Assembly: GCA_902775075.1 (NCBI GenBank)
Contig: CACYKX010000032.1
Span: 1 to 18,647, forward strand
Direction: 5' to 3'
DNA length: 18,647 bases
Source: an uncultured Prevotellaceae bacterium
GTDB taxonomy: Bacteria; Bacteroidota; Bacteroidia; Bacteroidales; Bacteroidaceae
The position numbers and the translations under genes are program-made. Below are positions 1 through 7,110 of the stretch, piece after piece. Under the pieces are notes generated by a model, which saw nothing but the letters and a program-made list of their open reading frames with translations, was not told the origin of the DNA and did not search any database. Positions within the stretch are counted from its first letter, which is position 1. Each line of letters opens with the position of its first letter.

Positions 1-281
1 ACATCTTGTATATTCTCCACCACACAAATCGTAGAAGTATCACGCTTAGGGTCGGAGCATATCGGGCACACATCTGTATCACTGATATTATGGCACACGC
101 GACAATACTTCACCTCTTTTTTCATTCTAGAGATCGCCGTCACAAACTGATCGACATCCTCATCAGTTTGTCGCAAAGTATGCAAAACCAGACGAAGAGC
201 AGTCTTCCTGCCGATACCCGGCAGTTTAGCAAATTCGCTCACCGCCTTTTCCAATAACTGAGAAGGATAATGTTGTTCCAT
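1..281 (-). CDS. recR: Recombination mediator RecR, N-terminal part (cut by window edge)
   Basis: RecR works with RecO (and RecF) to load RecA on single-stranded DNA at gaps during recombinational repair in the cytoplasm. Reading from the ATG at 281 gives about 93 residues before the window ends. They contain the helix-hairpin-helix region with [13 protein letters not shown] (residues 19-31) and the C4 zinc finger with cysteines 60, 63, 72 and 75 (YCRVC and VCPIC). The start of the Toprim domain (TICVVEN) is at the edge. The family is about 200 residues long, so roughly half is missing. The start is supported by the typical RecR N-terminus ([14 protein letters not shown]). A -7 box ends only five bases upstream, so the mRNA probably has almost no leader. 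The gene follows cstA on the same strand but is separated from it by a terminator. Confidence 0.95.
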   Translation of the reverse strand, partial: MEQHYPSQLLEKAVSEFAKLPGIGRKTALRLVLHTLRQTDEDVDQFVTAISRMKKEVKYCRVCHNISDTDVCPICSDPKRDTSTICVVENIQD

Positions 282-285
282 AGCG

Positions 286-293
286 CAAAGATA
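286..293 (-). promoter_or_regulatory. Putative recR promoter, -7 box
   Basis: On the minus strand the bases read TATCTTTG, a match to the Bacteroidota TAnnTTTG -7 element, directly followed by CGCT and the recR ATG. No good TTTG -33 box is seen; that position falls in the loop of the cstA terminator. The predicted start of transcription is within one to three bases of the ATG. Confidence 0.6.
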
Positions 294-327
294 CGAAAAA
301 AGGCGGACACTAAGAAATGTCCGCCTT
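291..327 (-). terminator. Intrinsic terminator of cstA
   Basis: There is a perfect 10-bp inverted repeat, AAGGCGGACA at 300-309 and TGTCCGCCTT at 318-327, with an 8-base loop. On the minus strand the stem is followed by a run of T (plus-strand A at 296-300). It lies about 20 bases beyond the cstA stop codon. The T-run touches the recR -7 box. Confidence 0.85.
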
Positions 328-347
328 AAATATTTTATATATTAGAG

Positions 348-1793
348 TTATCTCATAACCTTACGATACCAAAGTACGAACCAAATCAGAGACACTACTA
401 ATACCACTGCTCCCAACAGATAACCTAATGTGAGGTTCAATCCCAATGCCTTCGGACTCACGAAGAGGAACGAAGCACATACCGTAGTCATAAACAGCGC
501 AGGAATCAGTGAGATAACATATTTCTTTTTCTGTTGTACCAAATATACGGTTATCGTCCATAAAGTAAAGACGCTCAACGTTTGATTAGCCCATCCAAAA
601 TACTGCCAGATGACATTAAATCCATCCTCGTCAGAAATATTAAACCATAGAAATCCCAATGTTACCAGCATCAAGGGAACACAAACATACAGACGCTTAG
701 GAATAGACTGTTGTTCTATATGCAAGAATTCTGCAATAATCAACCGAGCACTACGCAATGCAGTATCACCACTTGTGATTGGTGCTGCCACAACACCAAG
801 TAGAGCAAGTATACCGCCAATAGTACCTAACCATCCATTACTCACAATCGTCACCACCTGAGGAGCCGGAGTGTTCTGCGCTGCTCCCAGTAGTTCTGCC
901 GCGCCACCATAAAAGAAATACATAGATATTGTCGCCCAGATCAAAGCTACAGCACCTTCTGTAATCATGGCACCATAAAACACCGGTCGTCCATAACTTT
1001 CACTCTTTATACAACGAGCCATCAAAGGACTCTGAGTAGCATGAAAGCCGCTGATAGCACCACAAGCGATGGTAATAAACAAAGCGGGAAAGATAGCATC
1101 ACCACTCGGATTCATATTCGCCAACCCGTCTGTAAGCTCCGGAAGAGATGGCCATTTTAGTAAAAGATAAACACCTAGAGCTATAGCCATAAAGAGAAGC
1201 GAAAAAGCAAACAATGGATAAATCTTACCTATAATCTTATCAATAGGCATCAACGTGGCCACGACATAATACACGAAGATTACGCCACACCATGCCAATG
1301 TCACTGTCATGGGATCCCAATGTACGAAATCCTCGGTCATACCACTCAGGATAATAGCCGGACTATACACAAACACGGCTCCTACCATGATCAATAACAG
1401 AATTGTAAAGATAAGCATGATCGTCTTGGTACGCCCCCCAAGATACTTACCGACCAATTCCGGAAGTCCTACTCCCCCATGGCGCACACTAAGCATACCA
1501 CTCATAAAATCGTGCATTGCCCCGGCGAAGATACATCCGAAGACAATCCACAAATAAGCCGAAGGACCGAATTTAGCACCCATGATAGCACCAAAGATAG
1601 GACCGGTGCCCGCAATATTCAAAAACTGAATCATGAAAATCTTCCAAGAAGGAAGAACAACAAAATCTACGCCATCTGCCTTTGTTATAGCTGGCGTAGG
1701 ACGATTGTCGGGACCAAAAATACGCTCAACAAACTTTCCATAAACAAAATAGCCCAAAACGAGAGCTAACATACTAACGACAAAAGTAATCAT
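348..1793 (-). CDS. cstA: CstA family carbon starvation / pyruvate-peptide transporter
   Basis: This is an integral inner-membrane protein of 481 residues. Its many hydrophobic segments, conserved N-terminal stretch (WKIFMIQFLNIAGTGPIFGA, residues about 50-69) and FHATQSPLMARC motif (about 251-262) identify the CstA family. Family members in Enterobacteria take up pyruvate or peptides; which substrate applies here cannot be read from the sequence. It is shorter than the roughly 700-residue E. coli CstA, as expected for the compact form found in Bacteroidota. The ATG at 1793 follows an A/G-rich AAGAAG stretch and a -7/-33 promoter pair. It is divergent from the GHL10 gene and ends at its own terminator, so it is probably monocistronic. 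Confidence 0.9.
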   Translation of the reverse strand: MITFVVSMLALVLGYFVYGKFVERIFGPDNRPTPAITKADGVDFVVLPSWKIFMIQFLNIAGTGPIFGAIMGAKFGPSAYLWIVFGCIFAGAMHDFMSGMLSVRHGGVGLPELVGKYLGGRTKTIMLIFTILLLIMVGAVFVYSPAIILSGMTEDFVHWDPMTVTLAWCGVIFVYYVVATLMPIDKIIGKIYPLFAFSLLFMAIALGVYLLLKWPSLPELTDGLANMNPSGDAIFPALFITIACGAISGFHATQSPLMARCIKSESYGRPVFYGAMITEGAVALIWATISMYFFYGGAAELLGAAQNTPAPQVVTIVSNGWLGTIGGILALLGVVAAPITSGDTALRSARLIIAEFLHIEQQSIPKRLYVCVPLMLVTLGFLWFNISDEDGFNVIWQYFGWANQTLSVFTLWTITVYLVQQKKKYVISLIPALFMTTVCASFLFVSPKALGLNLTLGYLLGAVVLVVSLIWFVLWYRKVMR

Positions 1794-1821
1794 TTCTTCT
1801 TGTTTGTTTTAAATTGCTACG

Positions 1822-1851
1822 CAAAAGTACACAAATAATTTGAAAAACAAA
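1822..1851 (-). promoter_or_regulatory. cstA promoter (-33 and -7)
   Basis: On the minus strand, TACTTTTG (1829 to 1822) matches the TAnnTTTG -7 box. TTTG (1851 to 1848) lies 18 bp upstream as a possible -33 box. It interlocks with the divergent promoter of the GHL10 gene. Confidence 0.65.
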
Positions 1852-1869
1852 AAATTATCACTACCTTTG
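1839..1869 (+). promoter_or_regulatory. Promoter of the GHL10 gene (-33 and -7)
   Basis: TTTG at 1839-1842 and TACCTTTG at 1862-1869 are separated by 19 bp, which is the Bacteroidota primary-sigma spacing. The -7 box ends 15 bases before the ATG at 1885, giving a short leader of about 12 bases. Confidence 0.75.
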
Positions 1870-1884
1870 TTGCCAAATTGAAAG

Positions 1885-3459
1885 ATGATGAAAAGAATCT
1901 ATACTTTTATGTTATTATTATGCGGGATTATCAGCACCTATGCGCAATCCCTGTACGAGAACAATCCTAAACGAGAAGTCAGAGCTGTTTGGCTCACTAC
2001 AATAGGAGGCATTGACTGGCCTCATTCTTACGCACAATCAACCTACTCGATAGAGAAACAGAAGAACGAACTCCGACAGATTCTCGATCAACTGCAAAAG
2101 GCTAACATCAATACCGTATTGTTGCAAACGCGCGTAAGAGGTACCATGATCTATCCATCCAACTACGAACCTTGGGATGGATGTTTATCCGGATTCCCGG
2201 GCAGAAGTCCTGGTTATGATGCATTACAATTTGCAATCGAAGAATGCCACAAGAGGGGTATGGAACTACATGCATGGGTGGTAACGATCCCTGTTGGAAA
2301 ATGGGATGGCCTTGGATGCAGAACTCTTAGAAAGAAATTTGGCAATCTGATTGTAAAGATCGGTCTCGATGGATATATGAACCCACAAGACGCACGCACG
2401 GGCACATACCTCGCTAACATTTGTCGTGAGATTACTAGAAATTACGATATCGATGGCATACACCTCGATTATATTCGCTATCCGGAAACTTGGAGCATCA
2501 AGGTGAGCAGAGAGCGTGGACGGCAGTATATCACGGATATCGTTAAAAAGATTTCATATGCCGTGAAGTCAGAAAAGCCATGGGTCAAGATGAGTTGTTC
2601 TCCTATAGGCAAATACTGCGACCTTACCAGATACTGGAGCCACGGATGGAATGCTTACGAGAAAGTATGCCAGGATGCACAGGCATGGCTACGTGACGGT
2701 CTCATGGACGAACTCTTCCCGATGATGTATTTCCGAGATAACCAGTTTTTCCCTTTTGCGATAGATTGGAGTGAAAATAATTATGGCAAGATCATAGCTC
2801 CGGGGGTAGGAATCTACTTTCTAGATCCACGCGAAGGACAATGGAAGATAGATGACGTAACACGTCAAATGTACGAACTGCGTCGCATCCATCTCGGACA
2901 TACATTTTTCCGCAATAAGTTCTTCGTCGATAACCATCAGGGTATCTATGATTTCACCCGAAACGATTTCGATCGCTACCCAGCCCTTGTTCCAGAAATG
3001 ACTTGGGGTAAACGAGTACCCACAGAAATCAGATACAACCTATATGCGAGTGACACATACCCTGTAGATGCTACAGACGCACGAAATCTACTCGCCATAA
3101 GACAGACACGTGAGAGCATCAACCATATAATAAAAGGTGTAAACAAGAAATATACATTGGTTACTACTATCGACAGATACAATCATGAGGAGATACCAGA
3201 ACAAGCCATCCATACTGCTGTTAGTACTACAGAACTTCTTAAATGTGACGGGCGCACACTTCAAGTTGAAGAAAAGCCAAGCACATTAGATGCCAAGTTT
3301 ATTCTGATAGAAACTCTACAGGGAACGCCAGTGAAGACCTACCCATATAATAAAGCAACTATCGATATCCGAAATATACGTGAAGGGATATACTATGCTA
3401 AATCACTGAATAGCAAAGGAATAACCCATAAGTTAGGTATATTTATTATCAGACGTTGA
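1885..3459 (+). CDS. Secreted GHL10-family glycoside hydrolase-like protein
   Basis: This protein of 524 residues starts with a signal peptide (residues 1 to about 21, ending STYA-QS). The glycosyl hydrolase-like 10 domain follows: REVRAVWLTTIGGIDWP at 30-46, VLLQTRVRGTMIYPS around 78-92, HAWVV near 129, and DGIHLDYIRYP at 190-200 in a TIM-barrel strand. E. coli YddW (DigH), which carries this domain, cuts denuded peptidoglycan glycan strands, so a cell-wall substrate is plausible but not shown. Residues about 385-524 form a beta-rich C-terminal region that ends EGIYYAKSLNSKGITHKLGI plus FIIRR, which resembles a type IX secretion sorting domain. ATG codons stand at both 1885 and 1888. The gene has its own promoter and no clear terminator before the tRNA promoter. 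Confidence 0.85.
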   Translation: MMKRIYTFMLLLCGIISTYAQSLYENNPKREVRAVWLTTIGGIDWPHSYAQSTYSIEKQKNELRQILDQLQKANINTVLLQTRVRGTMIYPSNYEPWDGCLSGFPGRSPGYDALQFAIEECHKRGMELHAWVVTIPVGKWDGLGCRTLRKKFGNLIVKIGLDGYMNPQDARTGTYLANICREITRNYDIDGIHLDYIRYPETWSIKVSRERGRQYITDIVKKISYAVKSEKPWVKMSCSPIGKYCDLTRYWSHGWNAYEKVCQDAQAWLRDGLMDELFPMMYFRDNQFFPFAIDWSENNYGKIIAPGVGIYFLDPREGQWKIDDVTRQMYELRRIHLGHTFFRNKFFVDNHQGIYDFTRNDFDRYPALVPEMTWGKRVPTEIRYNLYASDTYPVDATDARNLLAIRQTRESINHIIKGVNKKYTLVTTIDRYNHEEIPEQAIHTAVSTTELLKCDGRTLQVEEKPSTLDAKFILIETLQGTPVKTYPYNKATIDIRNIREGIYYAKSLNSKGITHKLGIFIIRR

Positions 3460-3500
3460 TAGATGAAAATTAAAAAAATCGCAAAAAAGTACATAAAAAG

Positions 3501-3532
3501 TTTGGTAGTCTACTAAAAAGTTACTACCTTTG
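3501..3532 (+). promoter_or_regulatory. tRNA-Lys operon promoter
   Basis: TTTG at 3501-3504 and TACCTTTG at 3525-3532 are separated by exactly 20 bp, a full match to the Bacteroidota consensus. It would give a leader of roughly 43 bases before the first tRNA. That leader carries a small GAGG/CCTC hairpin at 3551-3564. Confidence 0.8.
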
Positions 3533-3581
3533 CACTCGCAATTCAGAAATGAGGCTTAAACCTCTGCAAGATGTTGAGTAT

Positions 3582-3654
3582 GCACCCTTAGCTCAGTTGG
3601 TAGAGCAACTGACTCTTAATCAGTGGGTCTAGGGTTCGAATCCCTAAGGGTGTA
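3582..3654 (+). tRNA. tRNA-Lys (anticodon CTT), copy 1
   Basis: The 73 bases fold as a standard cloverleaf. The acceptor is GCACCCT/AGGGTGT with a G-U first pair, the D-stem GCTC/GAGC, and the anticodon stem ACTGA/TCAGT with loop CTCTTAA (anticodon CTT, reads AAG). The T-stem is TAGGG/CCCTA with loop TTCGAAT, and the discriminator base is A. The 3' CCA is not encoded. Confidence 0.97.
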
Positions 3655-3680
3655 CAAACATCAGACAATGAATTCGCCAT

Positions 3681-3753
3681 GCACCCTTAGCTCAGTTGGT
3701 AGAGCAACTGACTCTTAATCAGTGGGTCTAGGGTTCGAATCCCTAAGGGTGTA
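3681..3753 (+). tRNA. tRNA-Lys (anticodon CTT), copy 2
   Basis: It is identical base for base to copy 1, with the same cloverleaf and no encoded CCA. It starts 26 bases after copy 1 ends, so both are probably cut from one transcript. A strong terminator begins within three bases of its 3' end. Confidence 0.97.
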
Positions 3754-3755
3754 CA

Positions 3756-3796
3756 AAAGAAGTCCAGAACATTAAGTTTTGGACTTCTTTGTTTTT
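3756..3796 (+). terminator. Intrinsic terminator of the tRNA-Lys operon
   Basis: AAGAAGTCCA (3757-3766) pairs with TGGACTTCTT (3780-3789). The stem continues inward through a G-U pair and AAC/GTT to a five-base loop (ATTAA). A T-rich tail (TTTGTTTTT) follows. Confidence 0.88.
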
Positions 3797-4371
3797 ATCC
3801 CCCCTACACTCTCTCACAGTTCTATTCATTCACTTCTATTATTACGCAACTGTTATACTTTTTTAATATAATGAACCTTTCATTGTTTAATTTTCAACCA
3901 TTAAAAGATGCTCATAATTCGCAAATTTGGAATTAATAACAGGTTGATCACAAATATCAGAATTACAAACAAAGTATAATCAACTGATTACTAGATAGTT
4001 GCAAATTTGTATCTGATTTTATCTTCAAAATATACCAGAGATATCGACTTATTTAGTTAACTACGAAAGGCTACATACCTATTCACGTAAGTTTACGAAG
4101 TTAACTGCGTAAGCTGATGAAGTTAACTGCATTCGGGGAAACAACTTTTTGAGAGGTACTTTCCTTGCTTTTCGAGACATCAGGCTTCCCATACGGAGCT
4201 AGATGAAGTAAAAATACTATCACTTTTTCTTTTAACAGTTCTATGCTAATGCTTAAATAGTGTGAAATACATCCAATAACTCTACACCAACAAAAGATTG
4301 TTATTAGAATCTCTAATATCTGTTATCGAAACATCTACGAACCAAGACTTCATGGAATAAAAAAGAATACG
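3797..4371 (+). other. Non-coding AT-rich region, about 575 bp
   Basis: I see no convincing gene here on either strand, no tRNA-like fold, no exact TAnnTTTG box and no insertion-sequence ends. The one structured element is the periodic repeat at 4053-4140. The aspT-like promoter starts at its right edge. It could be a decayed gene, a long upstream regulatory region or a small RNA locus; nothing in the sequence decides between these. Confidence 0.6.
4053..4140 (+). repeat. Degenerate 22-bp periodic repeat (four units)
   Basis: GTTAACT, containing the palindrome GTTAAC, occurs at 4056, 4100 and 4122, spacings of 44 and 22. Cut into 22-bp units from 4053, units 1, 3 and 4 share aGTTAACTnC. Unit 2 is degraded there but shares CGTAAG with unit 3. 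Units 3 and 4 both begin GAAGTTAACTGC. Half-units of about 11 bp (for example GTAAGTTTAC beside GAAGTTAACTGC) are also visible. Confidence 0.6.
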
Positions 4372-4379
4372 TAACTTTG
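4372..4379 (+). promoter_or_regulatory. Promoter -7 box of the AspT-type transporter gene
   Basis: TAACTTTG matches TAnnTTTG and lies 30 bases before the ATG at 4410. No good -33 box is seen at the expected distance. Confidence 0.65.
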
Positions 4380-4409
4380 CCTCCGCAAATAGGAATTAGA
4401 TATTATAAC

Positions 4410-6098
4410 ATGAATTTATTTTATAACCTCTTTAATGGTTTCCCAGAATTCTGGGGAGGCGGTGTAGCCCACTCGGTACTTATCGTATCACTGGTTATGG
4501 CCATAGGTCTTACATTGGGCAAAATTAAAGTAAAACATGTATCGTTAGGATTGGCATGGGTGCTGCTCGTGGGTATCATCTTCGGCCATTTCTGCCTAAC
4601 ACTAGAACCTAACCTACTCCACTTTATCAAAGAGTTGGGACTTATCGTCTTCGTCTTTGCTATTGGCTTAGAGGTAGGACCGGGTTTCTTTTCTTCATTC
4701 CGACGTGGCGGTTTGGCACTAAACAGTTTGATGGTGTTAGTGCTATTTTCTAGTATCGCTATCACACTGATCATTCACTATATATCAGGCATACCAATGA
4801 CAACAATGGCAGGTATTTTCTCCGGTGCCGTAACCAACACACCGGCTTTGGGTGCCGCTCAACAGGCTACAACGGATGTATTTGGATATGATGCTCCAAA
4901 GATTGCTATGGGATATGCAGTGACCTATCCTATGGGTGTGATTGGTGTAATCTTGGCTTTTCTGATTCTAAGATATGCATTGCGCATCAACCTAAACAAG
5001 GAAGAACATACTGCACTGCGCGGTCTGGGAAGCACAGAGCGACTGACCGTAAGAAATATCACTATCGAGGTTAGCAACAACATGATAGACGGAAAGATGC
5101 TGGGTGACATCCGTCAGTTCGTGAAACGCGAATTCGTGATTACACGCATCGTTTTTGATGGCGAAGAGGATGAATGTCACATCGTTTCCGGTAAGACTAT
5201 TCTGCACCGTGGCGACAAACTTCTTGTAGTGGTAACACCAAAGGATGAAGATGCAGTAAAAGCACTTTTCGGTCACTCCATAGACTATGACTGGACTAAA
5301 TTCGACAGTCAAATGAAGACACGTCGCATGATTGTCTCAGAAAGGAAACTGAACGGCAAGACCATTGCTGATTTAAATATCCGTACAAGATTTAATGCAA
5401 ACATCACACGAATCACTCGCAATGGTGTTGACCATGTGGCCACTCCACAGTTTGTACTGCAGACGGCCGATATACTAACCGTGATAGGTAGCGAAAATGC
5501 ATTGACTCACACCGAAAGTGAGGTGACAACACGCAACCATCACGCATCTTATTCTGATCTCGTTCCAATCTTCATAGGTATTTCCCTGGGCTGTATTCTT
5601 GCCCATATTCCATTCATAATCCCAGGACTACCACAGCCTGTAAAATTCGGACTTGCTGGTGGACCGATGATTATTGCAATATTAATGGGATATTTTGGTA
5701 CAAAGAATCACTGGCTCAACACAGCCACGTTTAGTTCGGGAAATATGTTGCGCGAAATCGGCATCACAATGTTTCTGGCATGTGTCGGACTACAGGCTGG
5801 TAAAGACTTCATCGCAACAGTGATCACAAGCGAAGGATTGCAGTGGGCTGGTTATGGCCTGATGATCACCATGATCCCAATCCTAATTGGTGGCATCGTT
5901 GGCCGCTACGTGATGCACCTCAACTTCTTCACATTAATGGGTGTGCTATCAGGTGGCAATACCAACCCTCCTGCTCTCGCTTACGCTAATGAGTTCACCT
6001 CGACAGATGCGCCTTCTATCGGCTACACAATGGTTTATCCACTAGCCATGATCTTGCGCATCATCATTATCCAGGTGCTCATCATGGCAATAGCCTAA
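4410..6098 (+). CDS. AspT/YidE-family transporter with two TrkA-C (RCK-C) domains
   Basis: This is an inner-membrane protein of 562 residues. The layout is a membrane half (about 1-190), two soluble TrkA-C-like domains (about 210-285 and 300-375, each ending in a TILxxGDxLxVV or FVLQTADILTVIG type strand), and a second membrane half (about 388-562). The two membrane halves are internal duplicates: GAVTNTPALGAA at 139-150 matches GGNTNPPALAYA at 515-526. Characterised AspT exchanges aspartate for alanine, but YidE-type members have no proven substrate and none is assigned here. The longest frame begins at a TTG inside the -7 box; ATG 4410 is downstream of the promoter and is therefore preferred. 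The gene converges on a LysR regulator 5 bp away. Confidence 0.85.
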   Translation: MNLFYNLFNGFPEFWGGGVAHSVLIVSLVMAIGLTLGKIKVKHVSLGLAWVLLVGIIFGHFCLTLEPNLLHFIKELGLIVFVFAIGLEVGPGFFSSFRRGGLALNSLMVLVLFSSIAITLIIHYISGIPMTTMAGIFSGAVTNTPALGAAQQATTDVFGYDAPKIAMGYAVTYPMGVIGVILAFLILRYALRINLNKEEHTALRGLGSTERLTVRNITIEVSNNMIDGKMLGDIRQFVKREFVITRIVFDGEEDECHIVSGKTILHRGDKLLVVVTPKDEDAVKALFGHSIDYDWTKFDSQMKTRRMIVSERKLNGKTIADLNIRTRFNANITRITRNGVDHVATPQFVLQTADILTVIGSENALTHTESEVTTRNHHASYSDLVPIFIGISLGCILAHIPFIIPGLPQPVKFGLAGGPMIIAILMGYFGTKNHWLNTATFSSGNMLREIGITMFLACVGLQAGKDFIATVITSEGLQWAGYGLMITMIPILIGGIVGRYVMHLNFFTLMGVLSGGNTNPPALAYANEFTSTDAPSIGYTMVYPLAMILRIIIIQVLIMAIA

Positions 6099-6103
6099 AA
6101 CGT

Positions 6104-7006
6104 TTAGAAATCGAGGTTATATTTTTTTATAGCAGTAGATTCTCTTAAGATTCGGCAGAACTCCTCTGCCGAATTTTTTGTATATACGCCTTTCAGTCTA
6201 TGAATACAACCTTCCATCAGATTGTGATCGATGTCAAGGGGCACAGAAGCGAGACCTTCTACATCATGGATGGCAGTATCAGAGAGTATTGAAACATATT
6301 GACTCTGCTTAAGAACATTGAGCAGAATACTAACGTCATTAAGTTCCATCCGCACATTGAGCTGTTGTTCCTCCTCACCCGCTATAGCTGCATCAAGCAT
6401 CTCACGAGGTTGCATACCACGAGCTGGCATAGCGATATCAAATCGCTGCAAGTCGCTGAGAGTAACTTTGTCAAGTTGCATCAAAGGATGATCGGTACGT
6501 GCTATCACCGAAAGTGGCTCATGAAAGAGAACTTCACTCTGAATCTTAGGATAATTCTCCAAAGGTTTGAAAGCTAGAACAAAGTCAAGTTCGCGATGCT
6601 GAAGCATTGTCATCAGTTCTCCCATTGTCTTATAGACAATATGTAGTTTTACATTAGGATGCTTACGACTAAACTCAAGCATAGTCTCGGTAATGATAGG
6701 ACTAAAGGAATAAGTGACACCAATATAGAGGCTACCCGTGAGCAAGTTTTTCAGTCCGTTCATCTGCTCAACACAATTATCCGCAGAAGATACGGTTTCA
6801 AGGGCGAAAGGTAACAGTTGCTCCCCCTCATTAGTGAGCGATACATCATGACTATTACGCAGAAAGAGTACCACGCCAAGTTCATCCTCTAGTTGCTTGA
6901 TCTGTTGTGAAAGCGTACTCTGAGTAACGAACATAGCCTTAGCGGCCTCCGAGAAATTGTGGAGCTCGGCGGCTTTGATGAAATAGCGTAATTGTCGTAA
7001 TTCCAT
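6104..7006 (-). CDS. LysR-family transcriptional regulator
   Basis: This 300-residue cytoplasmic DNA-binding protein has the LysR-type winged helix-turn-helix at its N-terminus (FSEAAKAMFVTQSTLSQQIK, residues 18-37). An effector-binding domain with two periplasmic-binding-protein-like lobes follows from about 90 to 295 (GSLYIGVTYSFSPIITETML, then AFKPLENYP and SVIARTDHPLM). It lacks the pair of regulatory cysteines expected of OxyR, so no specific regulator name is given. Its start at 7006 is the only ATG that gives a full HTH. It is tail to tail with the transporter gene; its natural target may be itself or a distant gene. The terminator of the transporter lies within its last 25 codons on the opposite strand. 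Confidence 0.9.
   Translation of the reverse strand: MELRQLRYFIKAAELHNFSEAAKAMFVTQSTLSQQIKQLEDELGVVLFLRNSHDVSLTNEGEQLLPFALETVSSADNCVEQMNGLKNLLTGSLYIGVTYSFSPIITETMLEFSRKHPNVKLHIVYKTMGELMTMLQHRELDFVLAFKPLENYPKIQSEVLFHEPLSVIARTDHPLMQLDKVTLSDLQRFDIAMPARGMQPREMLDAAIAGEEEQQLNVRMELNDVSILLNVLKQSQYVSILSDTAIHDVEGLASVPLDIDHNLMEGCIHRLKGVYTKNSAEEFCRILRESTAIKKYNLDF
6150..6179 (+). terminator. Intrinsic terminator of the transporter gene, inside the LysR CDS
   Basis: ATTCGGCAGA (6150-6159) pairs perfectly with TCTGCCGAAT (6165-6174) around a five-base loop, followed by TTTTTT to 6179. It works only in the plus direction; on the minus strand no T-run follows the stem. The same bases encode residues NSAEEFCRI near the LysR C-terminus. 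Confidence 0.85.
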
Positions 7007-7040
7007 ATTCTCTAGTGCTCTATTCCTTCTTTATCGGGTA

Positions 7041-7048
7041 CAAAGTTA
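7041..7048 (-). promoter_or_regulatory. Promoter -7 box of the LysR-type gene
   Basis: The minus strand reads TAACTTTG, 34 bases upstream of the ATG at 7006. No -33 box is clear. Two copies of GATTTCTGC (plus strand, 7051-7059 and 7062-7070) occupy the space just upstream of it. Confidence 0.6.
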
Positions 7049-7050
7049 AT

Positions 7051-7070
7051 GATTTCTGCGAGATTTCTGC
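7051..7070 (+). repeat. Two GATTTCTGC direct repeats, 11-bp period
   Basis: Identical 9-bp copies at 7051-7059 and 7062-7070 lie in the promoter spacer of the LysR-type gene. They could be an operator for autoregulation, but the pattern is not the usual dyad of LysR proteins. Confidence 0.5.
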
Positions 7071-7110
7071 ATCTATTGGAATATTTTTCTTTACTTTATC
7101 GTCTTTTACG

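Noticed and set aside
4053..4140. CRISPR array for the 22-bp periodic repeat
   Set aside because: Units are degenerate, contiguous with no unique spacers, and there are no cas genes in the window.
3580..4371. tRNA-linked integrated element
   Set aside because: No integrase, no partial tRNA 3' end repeated downstream and no cargo gene; only the second full tRNA copy is found.
4421..4774. Minus-strand open frame of 117 codons inside the transporter gene
   Set aside because: It is antisense to conserved membrane segments and has no family resemblance or promoter.
6104..7006. Naming the LysR-type regulator OxyR
   Set aside because: The pair of redox cysteines that defines OxyR is not present in the effector domain, so only the family is assigned.
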